Below the pieces are notes generated by a model. That model searched no databases. It saw nothing but the letters and a program-made list of their open reading frames with translations, and was not told the DNA's origin. DNA of 8,911 nt, from assembly GCA_016781635.1 (NCBI GenBank), contig JADDPY010000452.1, positions 1 to 8,911 of the forward strand, read 5' to 3'. Below are positions 1 through 5,531 of the stretch, in pieces. Made by a program: the position numbers and the translations under genes. Source of the DNA: Rubrobacter sp. Lineage in GTDB: Bacteria; Actinomycetota; Rubrobacteria; Rubrobacterales; Rubrobacteraceae. How positions within the stretch are numbered: the stretch's first letter is position 1; each line of letters starts with the position of its first letter.

Positions 1-30
1 GAGAACGGCGTGGCAAGGGAAAGGTGCAGA

Positions 31-378
31 ATGAGTGCTATGGACAGTACCGGCGGTTTCAGAAAGCTGGGGGACAGGTACGCCCGGTACGACGTGGTCG
101 CCGCGGACGGGGAGAAGATCGGCTCCGTCGACACTACCTACGTGAACGAGGTGGATCAGCGGGAGTACGTAGCGGTGAGCGGTGGGCTCGCGGGCTTGCT
201 CCCGGGGACGAGCTCCACCGTGCTCCCGCTCGACATCTGCGCGGTCGACAACAACAGCAGCACCATAACGGCGTCGACCCACAGGGACACGGTAAAGAAC
301 GCCCCGTCCCTCAGCTCAGGGGCCGAAATGACCCCCGAGCTGGAAGCCCAGGTCCGCAGTTACTACCGCCTTCAATAG
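31..378 (+). CDS. Small PRC-barrel-like domain protein
   Basis: A 115-residue protein without signal peptide or membrane segment. Residues about 10-75 have the pattern of a PRC-barrel beta domain: a short polar start, then a 'YDVVAADGEKIGSVD' strand-turn-strand, a 'REYVAVSGG' strand, and 'STVLPLDIC' where such proteins usually have a 'ipl.di..vd' strand. The rest is a short polar tail ending in a helix with two tyrosines. PRC-barrel proteins are small sensor or adaptor modules, common in actinobacteria in stress-type settings; the exact role here is unknown. I chose the ATG at 31 because a purine-rich AGGGAAAGG lies six bases upstream. A GTG at 10 in the same frame would add seven residues but has no good ribosome site, and an ATG at 40 is also possible. 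The gene converges on the epimerase gene and shares a hairpin with it. It does not look like part of the polysaccharide pathway. Confidence 0.75.
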   Translation: MSAMDSTGGFRKLGDRYARYDVVAADGEKIGSVDTTYVNEVDQREYVAVSGGLAGLLPGTSSTVLPLDICAVDNNSSTITASTHRDTVKNAPSLSSGAEMTPELEAQVRSYYRLQ

Positions 379-387
379 GATGCGAAG

Positions 388-410
388 CGAGGGGGCCAAA
401 GGCCCCCTCG
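388..410. terminator. Hairpin between convergent genes, probable bidirectional terminator
   Basis: A perfect 10-bp inverted repeat: CGAGGGGGCC at 388-397, loop AAA, GGCCCCCTCG at 401-410. It sits 9 bases after the stop of the PRC-barrel gene and 4 bases before the stop of the minus-strand epimerase gene, so it can serve both transcripts. There is no real T-run on either side, so it may act as an imperfect intrinsic terminator, as is common in high-GC actinobacteria, or simply protect the 3' ends. Confidence 0.7.
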
Positions 411-414
411 TCCC

Positions 415-1458
415 CTAGAAGACCTTCTTGAGGAATCCGATCGCGCCCTGCTTCCATGGCACCCTGTGGGAGACGCCGGAGGCATTCTGGAACCGATCCA
501 GGTTCTCCAGGTACCACCGGAAGTTTCTGAGCAGGGCGTCCTTGTTGGAATACTTCGGCGCGTAACCGAGCTGCCTCTTCGCTTTGTCGATGGAGACGAA
601 GGAGTCCTTAGAGGCCGTCTCGTAGACCCACTTGTACAGCGGGGAGACCTTGAGCTTGTCTAGGACCCTGAGGCCCCAGATCGCCGGCGCCGCCGGGAAG
701 CCGACCACCTTCTTGCCGTGGCCGGCGTGGTCGAGGACTACCTGGTAGTCCTCCTTCATCGTAGTGAACTCCTCGGCCCCGATGTTGAAGGTATCGTTGA
801 CCTGAGCCTCGGGGAGGGTGAGGGTCAGATGGATGGCGTCGCACAGGTCCTCGACGTCCAGAAGCTGGTAGCGGTTGTTGCCGCTCCCGATCATCGGGAA
901 GTTATGCCCGGTGTACGCCCAGTCGTAGAGCAGCGCGAAGACCCCGAGCCTCTCCGGTCCGATAAAAGACTTCGGCCGGATGATCGGCACGATCATGCCA
1001 CGGGCGCGGTACTCGAGGCAGACCATCTCGGCCTGTATCTTGGCTTGCCCGTACGGCCCCACGCCCTCAAGCTTGTCGTCCTCGTGGAGCGGGTGATGAT
1101 CGGGGATGCCGTAGACCGCGGTCGACGAGATGTGTACGACGCGCTTCACCCCGTGCCTCAGGGCCGTATCCAGCACGTTTCTCGTCCCCTCGACGTCCGT
1201 GGTGTGGATGTCCTCCGGGGAGTAGAGCGGCAGGGCCGCAGCGGTATGCACCACGAAGTCCACCCCCTCCATCACCCGGTCGAGGGCCACCCTGTCCCGG
1301 ATGTCGCCCTTCGTGGTCTCCACCCGGTCGCGTTCCGGGTAGTCGAACTCCTCGACGTCGAATGAGGCGCAGGCGAAGCCCCGCGCCATGAGGTGGCGGA
1401 TCAGGTTGATCCCCAGGAACCCGGCGCCGCCGGTTACGAGGACTTTCTGTTTGTCCAT
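415..1458 (-). CDS. NAD-dependent epimerase/dehydratase (extended SDR)
   Basis: A 347-residue cytoplasmic enzyme of the extended short-chain dehydrogenase/reductase family, normal length for nucleotide-sugar epimerases and dehydratases. The Rossmann motif TGGAGFLG is at residues 9-16. Asp34 at the end of the second strand favours NAD over NADP. GDIRD is at 51-55, HTAA at 71-74, the catalytic serine region ISST at 110-113, and the YxxxK pair is Tyr136/Lys140. The RPKSFIGP stretch (about 161-168) and the LLDVEDLCDAI segment are typical of the substrate side of the family. The ATG start has an AAGGAGA ribosome site (plus-strand 1469-1475) at 10 bases spacing. The exact sugar substrate cannot be told from sequence: UDP-sugar 4-epimerase-like or dehydratase-like activity are both possible, and some 3-beta-hydroxysteroid-dehydrogenase-like relatives look similar. 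Its place next to polysaccharide genes favours a nucleotide-sugar role. Confidence 0.85.
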   Translation of the reverse strand: MDKQKVLVTGGAGFLGINLIRHLMARGFACASFDVEEFDYPERDRVETTKGDIRDRVALDRVMEGVDFVVHTAAALPLYSPEDIHTTDVEGTRNVLDTALRHGVKRVVHISSTAVYGIPDHHPLHEDDKLEGVGPYGQAKIQAEMVCLEYRARGMIVPIIRPKSFIGPERLGVFALLYDWAYTGHNFPMIGSGNNRYQLLDVEDLCDAIHLTLTLPEAQVNDTFNIGAEEFTTMKEDYQVVLDHAGHGKKVVGFPAAPAIWGLRVLDKLKVSPLYKWVYETASKDSFVSIDKAKRQLGYAPKYSNKDALLRNFRWYLENLDRFQNASGVSHRVPWKQGAIGFLKKVF

Positions 1459-1468
1459 ATAGAAAGCA

Positions 1469-1475
1469 TCTCCTT
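1469..1475 (-). promoter_or_regulatory. Strong ribosome binding site of the epimerase gene
   Basis: On the minus strand the sequence reads AAGGAGA, ten bases before the ATG at 1458. It supports this start, and it means the gene is translated independently of the upstream regulator gene. Confidence 0.7.
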
Positions 1476-1520
1476 GCGAGTGACAATCTGCCGCAAAGCG
1501 CCAAGTCTAGCACGCAAGAA

Positions 1521-1546
1521 GAGGCACTTGTAAGACTTTGTGCCTC
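1521..1546 (-). terminator. Possible terminator after the LuxR-type regulator gene
   Basis: An inverted repeat GAGGCAC (1521-1527) / GTGCCTC (1540-1546) with a 12-base loop lies just downstream of the regulator stop at 1557. Read on the minus strand the stem is followed by TTCTT, a short T-rich stretch. It would end the regulator transcript before the epimerase gene. The long loop and weak T-tract keep confidence moderate. Confidence 0.45.
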
Positions 1547-1556
1547 CTGACCGAGA

Positions 1557-2207
1557 TCAGTCGCCGTTGCGAAGGAGTTTGGCGGCTTCGGTGCGGTTGC
1601 TCACGCCGAGCGCTTTGAAGGCCGAGCGCAGGTGCTGCTTGACCGTCGACTCCGTCAGGAAGAGCTTTTTGGCTATCTGGGCGTTGGTGAGGCCGTTGTT
1701 CACGAGCTCCAGAACCTCCCGCTGGCGCGCGGAGAGGACGTCGGGGTCGACGATGTCCTCCTGGACGATCAATCGCTCCAGCAACTGCCGCGGTGCCGCA
1801 ATCTTGCCCTCGACGGCCACCTCGACGGCCCGCGTTAGCTGCTCGGCGGGCATGCCCGCGTGTATGAACCCCCTGGCCCCCGCCTGGAGCGCGGCGCGTG
1901 CCACGAGTAGGTCCAGGTACAGGCCGAAAACGAGGATCAGGGCCTCCGGGCTCCGAGCCTGTATCCGTTCGACGCCCCCGAAAAGTTCCTCGATCCCGCC
2001 GACGCCGAGGATGACCACACTCGCGGCCTCGTCCGGCGGCTCCTCCCCCGTGTGCACGCGGGCTATCTTCTCCAGTATTCTCGCCAAGCCTATGCTCGCG
2101 ACCGGATAAGGACAGTCGATCCAGATCAGCTCCAGGGGCCGATGGGACGGATGTTTGTCGGACTGCTCCACCTGTGCTACTCCAGTCTCTTCCTCTTCGA
2201 CAGGCAC
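1557..2207 (-). CDS. LuxR/NarL-family regulator with a degenerate receiver domain
   Basis: A 216-residue protein with response-regulator layout. Residues about 26-140 follow the receiver fold and about 157-212 are a clear LuxR-type helix-turn-helix (LSARQREVLELV, then GLTNAQIAKKLFLTESTVKQ, then HLRSAFKALGV). The receiver lacks the chemistry: the acidic pair is reduced to Asp31, the phosphoacceptor position falls on Gly68 (VVILGVGG instead of VVLLDVxMP), the Thr/Ser switch residue is Gly95, and the conserved Lys is missing (GFIHAG). It therefore probably does not work by Asp phosphorylation. No sensor kinase is adjacent. The GTG at 2207 has no visible ribosome site; a GTG at 2171, 12 codons in, has GGAG at 8 bases spacing and leaves both domains intact, so it may be the true start. 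The gene is divergent from the sugar transferase across a repeat-rich region, so it is a candidate regulator of the locus and of itself. Confidence 0.85.
   Translation of the reverse strand: MPVEEEETGVAQVEQSDKHPSHRPLELIWIDCPYPVASIGLARILEKIARVHTGEEPPDEAASVVILGVGGIEELFGGVERIQARSPEALILVFGLYLDLLVARAALQAGARGFIHAGMPAEQLTRAVEVAVEGKIAAPRQLLERLIVQEDIVDPDVLSARQREVLELVNNGLTNAQIAKKLFLTESTVKQHLRSAFKALGVSNRTEAAKLLRNGD
2180..2183 (-). promoter_or_regulatory. Ribosome binding site favouring the internal GTG start of the regulator
   Basis: The minus strand reads GGAG here, eight bases before the in-frame GTG at 2171. The longer start at 2207 has nothing comparable. This is the main reason to suspect that the protein is 204 residues long rather than 216. 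Confidence 0.4.
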
Positions 2208-2215
2208 GGCACAAT

Positions 2216-2225
2216 GATACGTATC
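2216..2225. repeat. Perfect 10-bp palindrome, possible operator
   Basis: GATACGTATC is a perfect palindrome lying 9 bases upstream of the longer start of the LuxR-type regulator gene. Its position in the 5' region of a regulator gene fits an autoregulatory binding site, but there is no direct evidence of binding. Confidence 0.3.
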
Positions 2226-2262
2226 TTCACGCGCGGCGGATCAACACGAGCGCCGCCCCCGT

Positions 2263-2279
2263 CTCAACTTATACTTGAG
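2263..2279. promoter_or_regulatory. Dyad over a possible -10 element for the regulator gene
   Basis: CTCAACTTATACTTGAG has 5-bp arms (CTCAA/TTGAG) around a 7-base centre. The minus strand reads TATAAG at 2268-2273, which resembles a -10 box pointing toward the LuxR-type gene and would give a leader of roughly 55-95 bases depending on the start used. No good -35 hexamer is present at 17 bases, so the promoter call is weak; the dyad itself is directly visible. Confidence 0.3.
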
Positions 2280-2280
2280 T

Positions 2281-2332
2281 TGTACCAAACGTACACCTTA
2301 GTCGTAGTCCGGTGCAACACCGGCGGGTGTAC
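2281..2332. repeat. Cluster of GTAC half-sites with nested inverted repeats
   Basis: TGTAC (2281-2285) and GTACA (2291-2295) form a 5-bp dyad. GTACACC (2291-2297) also pairs perfectly with GGTGTAC (2326-2332), and this outer pair encloses the perfect hairpin CCGGTG-CAA-CACCGG (2309-2323). The middle copy can therefore pair with either partner. This could be a multi-site operator in DNA or an alternative-pairing RNA structure. It is seen in sequence; its function is inferred. Confidence 0.4.
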
Positions 2333-2343
2333 CTTGGGACGTG

Positions 2344-2361
2344 CAGGGTGCAAAACCCCTG
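2344..2361. repeat. Second hairpin with a TGCAAAAC loop
   Basis: CAGGG (2344-2348) and CCCTG (2357-2361) form a 5-bp stem around an 8-base loop; an alternative GGGT/ACCC pairing is also possible. The core GGTGCAAAACC resembles the core GGTGCAACACC of the hairpin at 2309-2323, so the two may be copies of one element. A T-run (2374-2378) follows 12 bases later, too far for a standard terminator. Confidence 0.3.
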
Positions 2362-2392
2362 GAAAACACGCACTTTTTAACCCTCAGAGCGG

Positions 2393-2398
2393 TAATAT
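2393..2398 (+). promoter_or_regulatory. Weak -10-like box for the sugar transferase leader
   Basis: TAATAT lies in the AT-rich part of the intergenic region, pointing toward the sugar transferase. No matching -35 hexamer is found at the usual spacing, so this is only a candidate. Use of it would give a leader of about 240 bases or more that contains the hairpin chain. Confidence 0.2.
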
Positions 2399-2488
2399 TT
2401 GGTCAGGCGTTTAAGGTTGGGTCTAATGCCATCGAGGCTCGTCCCGGTGCTACGACGTTCGGCTGTAACCAGAGATTTTGAGAAGTAT

Positions 2489-2627
2489 CCCCGTAATGGA
2501 GGGGCGGGAGAAGAACGAGAGGGTATGCCCGTTCGCCGAGGCTTCGGGAGGGGATGGACTATCCCTTGCGTTGGAGAGTGGTGTGTCGGCTGGGAGGAAT
2601 GCGGCACACCCTCGCGCTTGTTGCGCG
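2489..2627 (+). other. Chain of potential hairpins in the sugar transferase leader
   Basis: Six consecutive stems can be drawn: CCCC/GGGG (2489-2504), GAACG/CGTTC (2513-2534), CCGA/TCGG (2536-2547), GGGAT/ATCCC with loop GGACT (2551-2565), GTGTGTCG/CGGCACAC with one G-U pair (2581-2609), and CGCGC/GCGCG with loop TTGTT (2613-2627). They are arranged head to tail just before the annotated start of the transferase. No known riboswitch core is recognised and no T-run follows. Short stems are frequent by chance in GC-rich DNA; the 8-bp one is the least expected. Confidence 0.35.
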
Positions 2628-2645
2628 CGGATACACAAATAAGTA

Positions 2646-4229
2646 GTGAAGGCTGGTGCGAAGTTGTTGGGCGAAGACATCGGGGTTTACAAGAGAGGCG
2701 GGGGCTGGCCCTCCGGTATGCCGTTACTGCGGGGGACGCAAGCCGGTCGCGCGCGACGCGCGACGAGGCGGGGCGAGGGGCTCGCTCAGGGGGTGTTGGA
2801 CCGTCCGGTACCTCCGGGGAGCTTCCGTCGCGGCAGCCCTTCGGAAGGTAGGAGGGGTCGGTCGATAGCCGCGGCCGCGCCGGACGCGCTGGCGGCCCTT
2901 CTCTCGGGCGTGGGGAGCTGGGCGATCTGGACCGGAGCGTTGGAGCGGGCGTTCCTGCCCTGGCACGCGGTGGTTCTCGTGCTTCTGGGTGGCTTGTGGG
3001 TCGCGGCTCTGGCGCAGTCCAAGGCGTTGAACAACCGCCTGCGGCGCTCGTTACTCGACGATCTGCCGCTGGTGCTCAACCGCGTTCTGATCGTCTCCGT
3101 ACTCGTGGCCTTCGCCGTCTCCCTATGGTGGCTGGACCCGAACCAGGCAGGTCTGGTCTTGTTGACCGCGGCCGTCGGGTCGGTCTTGCTGCCGGTGGTT
3201 CGGGGTTTGGGTTACGCCATCTCCTCCCGACGCAAGTCGGTAGAGCACCGGGTGCTCATCGTCGGAGCGGGGAACATCGGTGCGCGCGTGGCGCGCCTGC
3301 TCTCCGAAGGCTTCCATCCCGAGATGGAGGTGGTCGGGTTTCTGGACAAGGAGCCGCTGAGCCGGCCCGAGGGCGACGACGAGTCGGGGATACCGGTGTT
3401 GGGCAGCAGCTATGACCTGCCGGAGGTGCTGAGGGAGTACGGCGTGGACAAGCTGATCATCGCCTTTTCCACCGCCCCCCACCAGCGGATCCTGGAGATG
3501 ATCTGGGAGTGCGACAAGCACGGGGTGGAGGTCTCCATCGTGCCGCGCTTCTTCGAGGCTACCACCGTGCAGAGCACCGTCGAGAACGTGGCGGGAATGT
3601 CCCTCATGCACCTCAATCGCGCGAGCCTGAAGGGGGTCAACGCCCTGCTCAAGAGGGCGTTCGACCTCGCGGCCACGACGGCCGGGTTGCTGGTGATATG
3701 GCCGCTCCTGCTCGTCCTGGCCGTGGCGATCAAACTAGATTCCCCGGGGCCCCTGCTCTTCTCGCAGAAGAGGGTAGGTTGCGACGGCCGCGTCTTCACC
3801 CTGTACAAGTTCCGCTCAATGCGCACGGACGCGGAGGCACTGGGCACCTGGACGCAGAAGCGGGACCCTCGGCGCACGCGGGTGGGTAGGATCCTGCGCC
3901 CCCTGAACCTCGACGAGTTGCCGCAGCTCTTCAACGTGCTCAAGGGCGACATGAGCCTCGTCGGCCCGCGGCCTGAGCAGCCCTCCTACGTGGAGCTCTT
4001 CGAGGAGTCCGTCTACCGCTACGCGCACCGCCACAGGGTGAAGAGCGGCATCACGGGCTGGGCTCAGGTCAACGGCCTCAGGGGTGACACCTCGATCGAG
4101 GAGCGAGTGCTCTACGACAACTTCTACATCGAGAACTGGAGCCTCTGGCTGGACATCAAGATACTGCTCCTGACGTTCTTCAAATCGGGCGTTTCTATGC
4201 CCGAGCTCGGCTCCAAATCTCGCGGCTAG
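2646..4229 (+). CDS. Exopolysaccharide polyprenyl-phosphate sugar-1-phosphate transferase
   Basis: A 527-residue membrane enzyme of the WbaP/CpsE-type polyisoprenyl-phosphate hexose-1-phosphate transferase family, which starts repeat-unit synthesis by moving a sugar phosphate from a UDP-sugar to undecaprenyl phosphate. About four hydrophobic segments lie at residues 75-190. A Rossmann-like domain follows with LIVGAGNIG at 204-212. A membrane re-entrant hydrophobic stretch is at about 341-362, then the catalytic domain: KRAFDL 336-341, SPGP 366-369, FSQKRVG 372-378, YKFRSM 387-392, LDELPQL 422-428, NVLKGDMSLVGPRP 430-443 and GITGWAQV 468-475. All key motifs are intact. The annotated GTG has no ribosome site, and residues 1-72 are basic, glycine-rich and non-hydrophobic, unlike the usual N-terminus; the ATG at 2718 or the GTG at 2793 may be the real start. 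Its end overlaps the opposing glycosyltransferase gene by 35 bases. Confidence 0.92.
   Translation: MKAGAKLLGEDIGVYKRGGGWPSGMPLLRGTQAGRARRATRRGEGLAQGVLDRPVPPGSFRRGSPSEGRRGRSIAAAAPDALAALLSGVGSWAIWTGALERAFLPWHAVVLVLLGGLWVAALAQSKALNNRLRRSLLDDLPLVLNRVLIVSVLVAFAVSLWWLDPNQAGLVLLTAAVGSVLLPVVRGLGYAISSRRKSVEHRVLIVGAGNIGARVARLLSEGFHPEMEVVGFLDKEPLSRPEGDDESGIPVLGSSYDLPEVLREYGVDKLIIAFSTAPHQRILEMIWECDKHGVEVSIVPRFFEATTVQSTVENVAGMSLMHLNRASLKGVNALLKRAFDLAATTAGLLVIWPLLLVLAVAIKLDSPGPLLFSQKRVGCDGRVFTLYKFRSMRTDAEALGTWTQKRDPRRTRVGRILRPLNLDELPQLFNVLKGDMSLVGPRPEQPSYVELFEESVYRYAHRHRVKSGITGWAQVNGLRGDTSIEERVLYDNFYIENWSLWLDIKILLLTFFKSGVSMPELGSKSRG
2746..2757. repeat. Perfect 12-bp GC palindrome near the transferase start
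   Basis: GTCGCGCGCGAC is a perfect palindrome followed directly by another GCGCGAC, giving a GCG-rich tract. It lies inside the doubtful N-terminal part of the sugar transferase frame. If the true start is downstream, it belongs to the untranslated leader. Confidence 0.4.
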
Positions 4230-5403
4230 AAGCGTAGATCCCCTCCAGACGGGTCAGCACGTCGTGCCAACCGTACCGCTCCCGCACGAAGCGTCGTCCA
4301 GCTTCTCCCAGGCGCGCCCCGAGGTCGGGGTCCTCGAGGAGACGGAGGGTCTGGGCTGCGAACTTCTCGGGGCCCTCGGCCTCGAGCAGGTGCTCGCCGG
4401 AGACGAGGCCGGGGATGCCGGCGTGGGCCGCGCTCGTCGCGACGGTCGGGGCCCCGGCCGCGAGCGCCTCGGCTACCTTGTTCGGGAAGCCCCCGCCGAT
4501 GCGCATCGGAGCCACGAACGCCGCGCAGCGTTCGAGGTAAGGGGCGACCTCGGGGACGGCCCCGGTCACCCGGACGCCGGGGAGGCCGCCCAGGCGGCGC
4601 ACCGCCCGGTTCGGTCCGGCGCCGACGAGGTGGAGCAGGGTCCCCGGCCTTCTGGCACGGACGAGGGGGAGGATCCGCCTCGCAAACCAGGTAGCTGCGT
4701 CCACGTTGGGGGGGTAGTGCATCGTACCCACGAACAGCAGAGAGTCCGGCTCCGCCGCGGTGTTCCGGCGGGACGGGACGTCTACGCCGTTCGGCAGTAC
4801 CTCGAAGCTCGTTGCGCGACAGCCGTCGGCTTCGAGGACGCGGAGGTCCCCGGCGGTGGTAGCCAGGCAGGCGGAGAACGGCGCGCACACCCGGCGCTCG
4901 AAATGCGGCATCTTGAGCAGCTCCGCGACGGAGATCGCGCGCTCGGGGAGCGAGCCGTACCGCAGCGTGGCACGCAGATAGAGGGAGATCGAGTCGGTCG
5001 CGTCGAGGACCTTCGGGAGCTCGAGGCCCTCGAAGGCCGGGGCTATCCTCTTCCGATCGACGTGTGCGAGGTCGCAGGCGTGTCGCCGGACGAGCTCGCG
5101 AGCCCTGGCGGCGAACTTCGGGGATCTGCAGTACGCCACCCGGAGCGGCGTCCTCGTGGGCAGGCTCGCGGCGCACTGGAGGTAGGACCGCGCCTTCGGC
5201 ACCTCCACGAACTCCACGCTCGCGCAGGCCTCGGCGACCTCGCTCCAGCCCGGTGCTTCGGGGAGCGCCTCTGCGGCCGCCCGGGATGGAACCTGGGTCA
5301 GCAGGTGTACGTCGTGCCCCCGCCGCCCCAGCCCCCTTATCAGATGGTACGGGCGGGGTTTGGTCAGGAGCGGGGGGGTCGGCGTCGCGAAAAGTATCTT
5401 CAT
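4195..5403 (-). CDS. Family-4 type glycosyltransferase (GT-B fold)
   Basis: A 402-residue soluble or membrane-associated glycosyltransferase of GT-B fold, resembling the group annotated as sugar transferases associated with PEP-CTERM/EpsH systems (Stp1-like), though no exosortase is seen here. It would add a sugar to the lipid-linked repeat unit on the cytoplasmic face. The N-terminal domain begins MKILFATPTPPLLTKPRPYH, with the RGLGRRGHDVHLLT pattern at 23-36. The donor-binding half contains LPNGVD (203-208), LLFVGTMHYPPNVDA (222-236), LVGAGP (259-264), and the PMRIGGGFPNKVAEALAAGAPTVAT segment (299-323), including Glu312. All are typical positions of family 4. The ATG at 5403 has only a weak upstream purine stretch. 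The gene runs against its neighbours, tail to tail with the sugar transferase and divergent from the kinase operon, so it must have its own promoter in the 5404-5531 region. Confidence 0.9.
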   Translation of the reverse strand: MKILFATPTPPLLTKPRPYHLIRGLGRRGHDVHLLTQVPSRAAAEALPEAPGWSEVAEACASVEFVEVPKARSYLQCAASLPTRTPLRVAYCRSPKFAARARELVRRHACDLAHVDRKRIAPAFEGLELPKVLDATDSISLYLRATLRYGSLPERAISVAELLKMPHFERRVCAPFSACLATTAGDLRVLEADGCRATSFEVLPNGVDVPSRRNTAAEPDSLLFVGTMHYPPNVDAATWFARRILPLVRARRPGTLLHLVGAGPNRAVRRLGGLPGVRVTGAVPEVAPYLERCAAFVAPMRIGGGFPNKVAEALAAGAPTVATSAAHAGIPGLVSGEHLLEAEGPEKFAAQTLRLLEDPDLGARLGEAGRRFVRERYGWHDVLTRLEGIYASSREIWSRARA

Positions 5404-5460
5404 GCGGGATCGGGGGTAGAAGCTATCATACTCCGCGGCTTCGTCGGGGGGTGTGGGACC

Positions 5461-5490
5461 GATTGTTATACTGATCGTTATACTGATCGG
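5461..5490. repeat. 12-bp tandem direct repeat overlapping -10-like boxes
   Basis: The unit GATYGTTATACT occurs twice (5461-5472 with T, 5473-5484 with C) followed by a third partial unit GATCGG (5485-5490). GTTATACTGATC itself is repeated perfectly at 5465-5476 and 5477-5488. Each unit includes TATACT (5467-5472 and 5479-5484), close to a -10 consensus on the plus strand. The block is also bounded by CCGAT (5459-5463) and ATCGG (5486-5490) as an inverted pair. It lies about 40 bases before the kinase start, where an operator or promoter is expected. Confidence 0.65.
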
Positions 5491-5513
5491 CGGTTCGAGA
5501 GCGGGCTTGTTTC

Positions 5514-5520
5514 GGGAGGG
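5514..5520 (+). promoter_or_regulatory. Ribosome binding site of the kinase gene
   Basis: GGGAGGG ends 11 bases before the GTG at 5532. It supports that start over the internal ATG at 5568, which would cut into the region before the first membrane segment. Confidence 0.55.
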
Positions 5521-5531
5521 ACGGTCATCAG

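Larger units (their letters stand above)
2208..2645. other. Long intergenic region between divergent regulator and sugar transferase genes
   Basis: About 440 bases without a convincing gene. The left part (about 2210-2420) is more AT-rich than the surroundings and carries several dyads: GATACGTATC, CTCAA/TTGAG, repeated GTAC half-sites and two hairpins with similar loops. This is the likely home of the promoters for both divergent genes. The right part (about 2489-2627) is a run of six potential hairpins, consistent with a structured 5' leader for the sugar transferase transcript. I checked it by eye against the consensus cores of the c-di-GMP, c-di-AMP, cobalamin, TPP, glycine and fluoride riboswitches and recognised none. 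Open frames crossing it are arginine- and glycine-rich with no domain-like pattern. Confidence 0.6.
5404..5531. other. Divergent promoter region between glycosyltransferase and kinase operon
   Basis: This 128-base gap must hold promoters for both directions. It contains the tandem repeat at 5461-5490, a run of G at 5445-5451, and ATCATA at 5425-5430, which reads TATGAT on the minus strand and may be a -10 box for the glycosyltransferase gene. No convincing -35 hexamers are visible for either direction. Confidence 0.5.

Noticed and set aside
2371..2380. Intrinsic terminator from the T-run after the hairpin at 2344-2361
   Set aside because: The T-run starts 12 bases after the stem, too far for a standard terminator, and no gene ends there on the plus strand.
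2052..2414. Open frame of 120 codons (+) opposite the regulator start
   Set aside because: Half of it is antisense to the LuxR-type gene and the rest crosses the AT-rich promoter region; no ribosome site or family pattern.
2401..2645. Known riboswitch (c-di-GMP, c-di-AMP, cobalamin, TPP, glycine, fluoride)
   Set aside because: I compared the consensus cores by eye and found no match; a covariance search would be needed to be certain.
2399..2851. Open frame of 150 codons across the intergenic region (+)
   Set aside because: It is arginine- and glycine-rich without domain pattern, starts at a poor site, and overlaps the transferase start; it looks like chance openness in GC-rich DNA.
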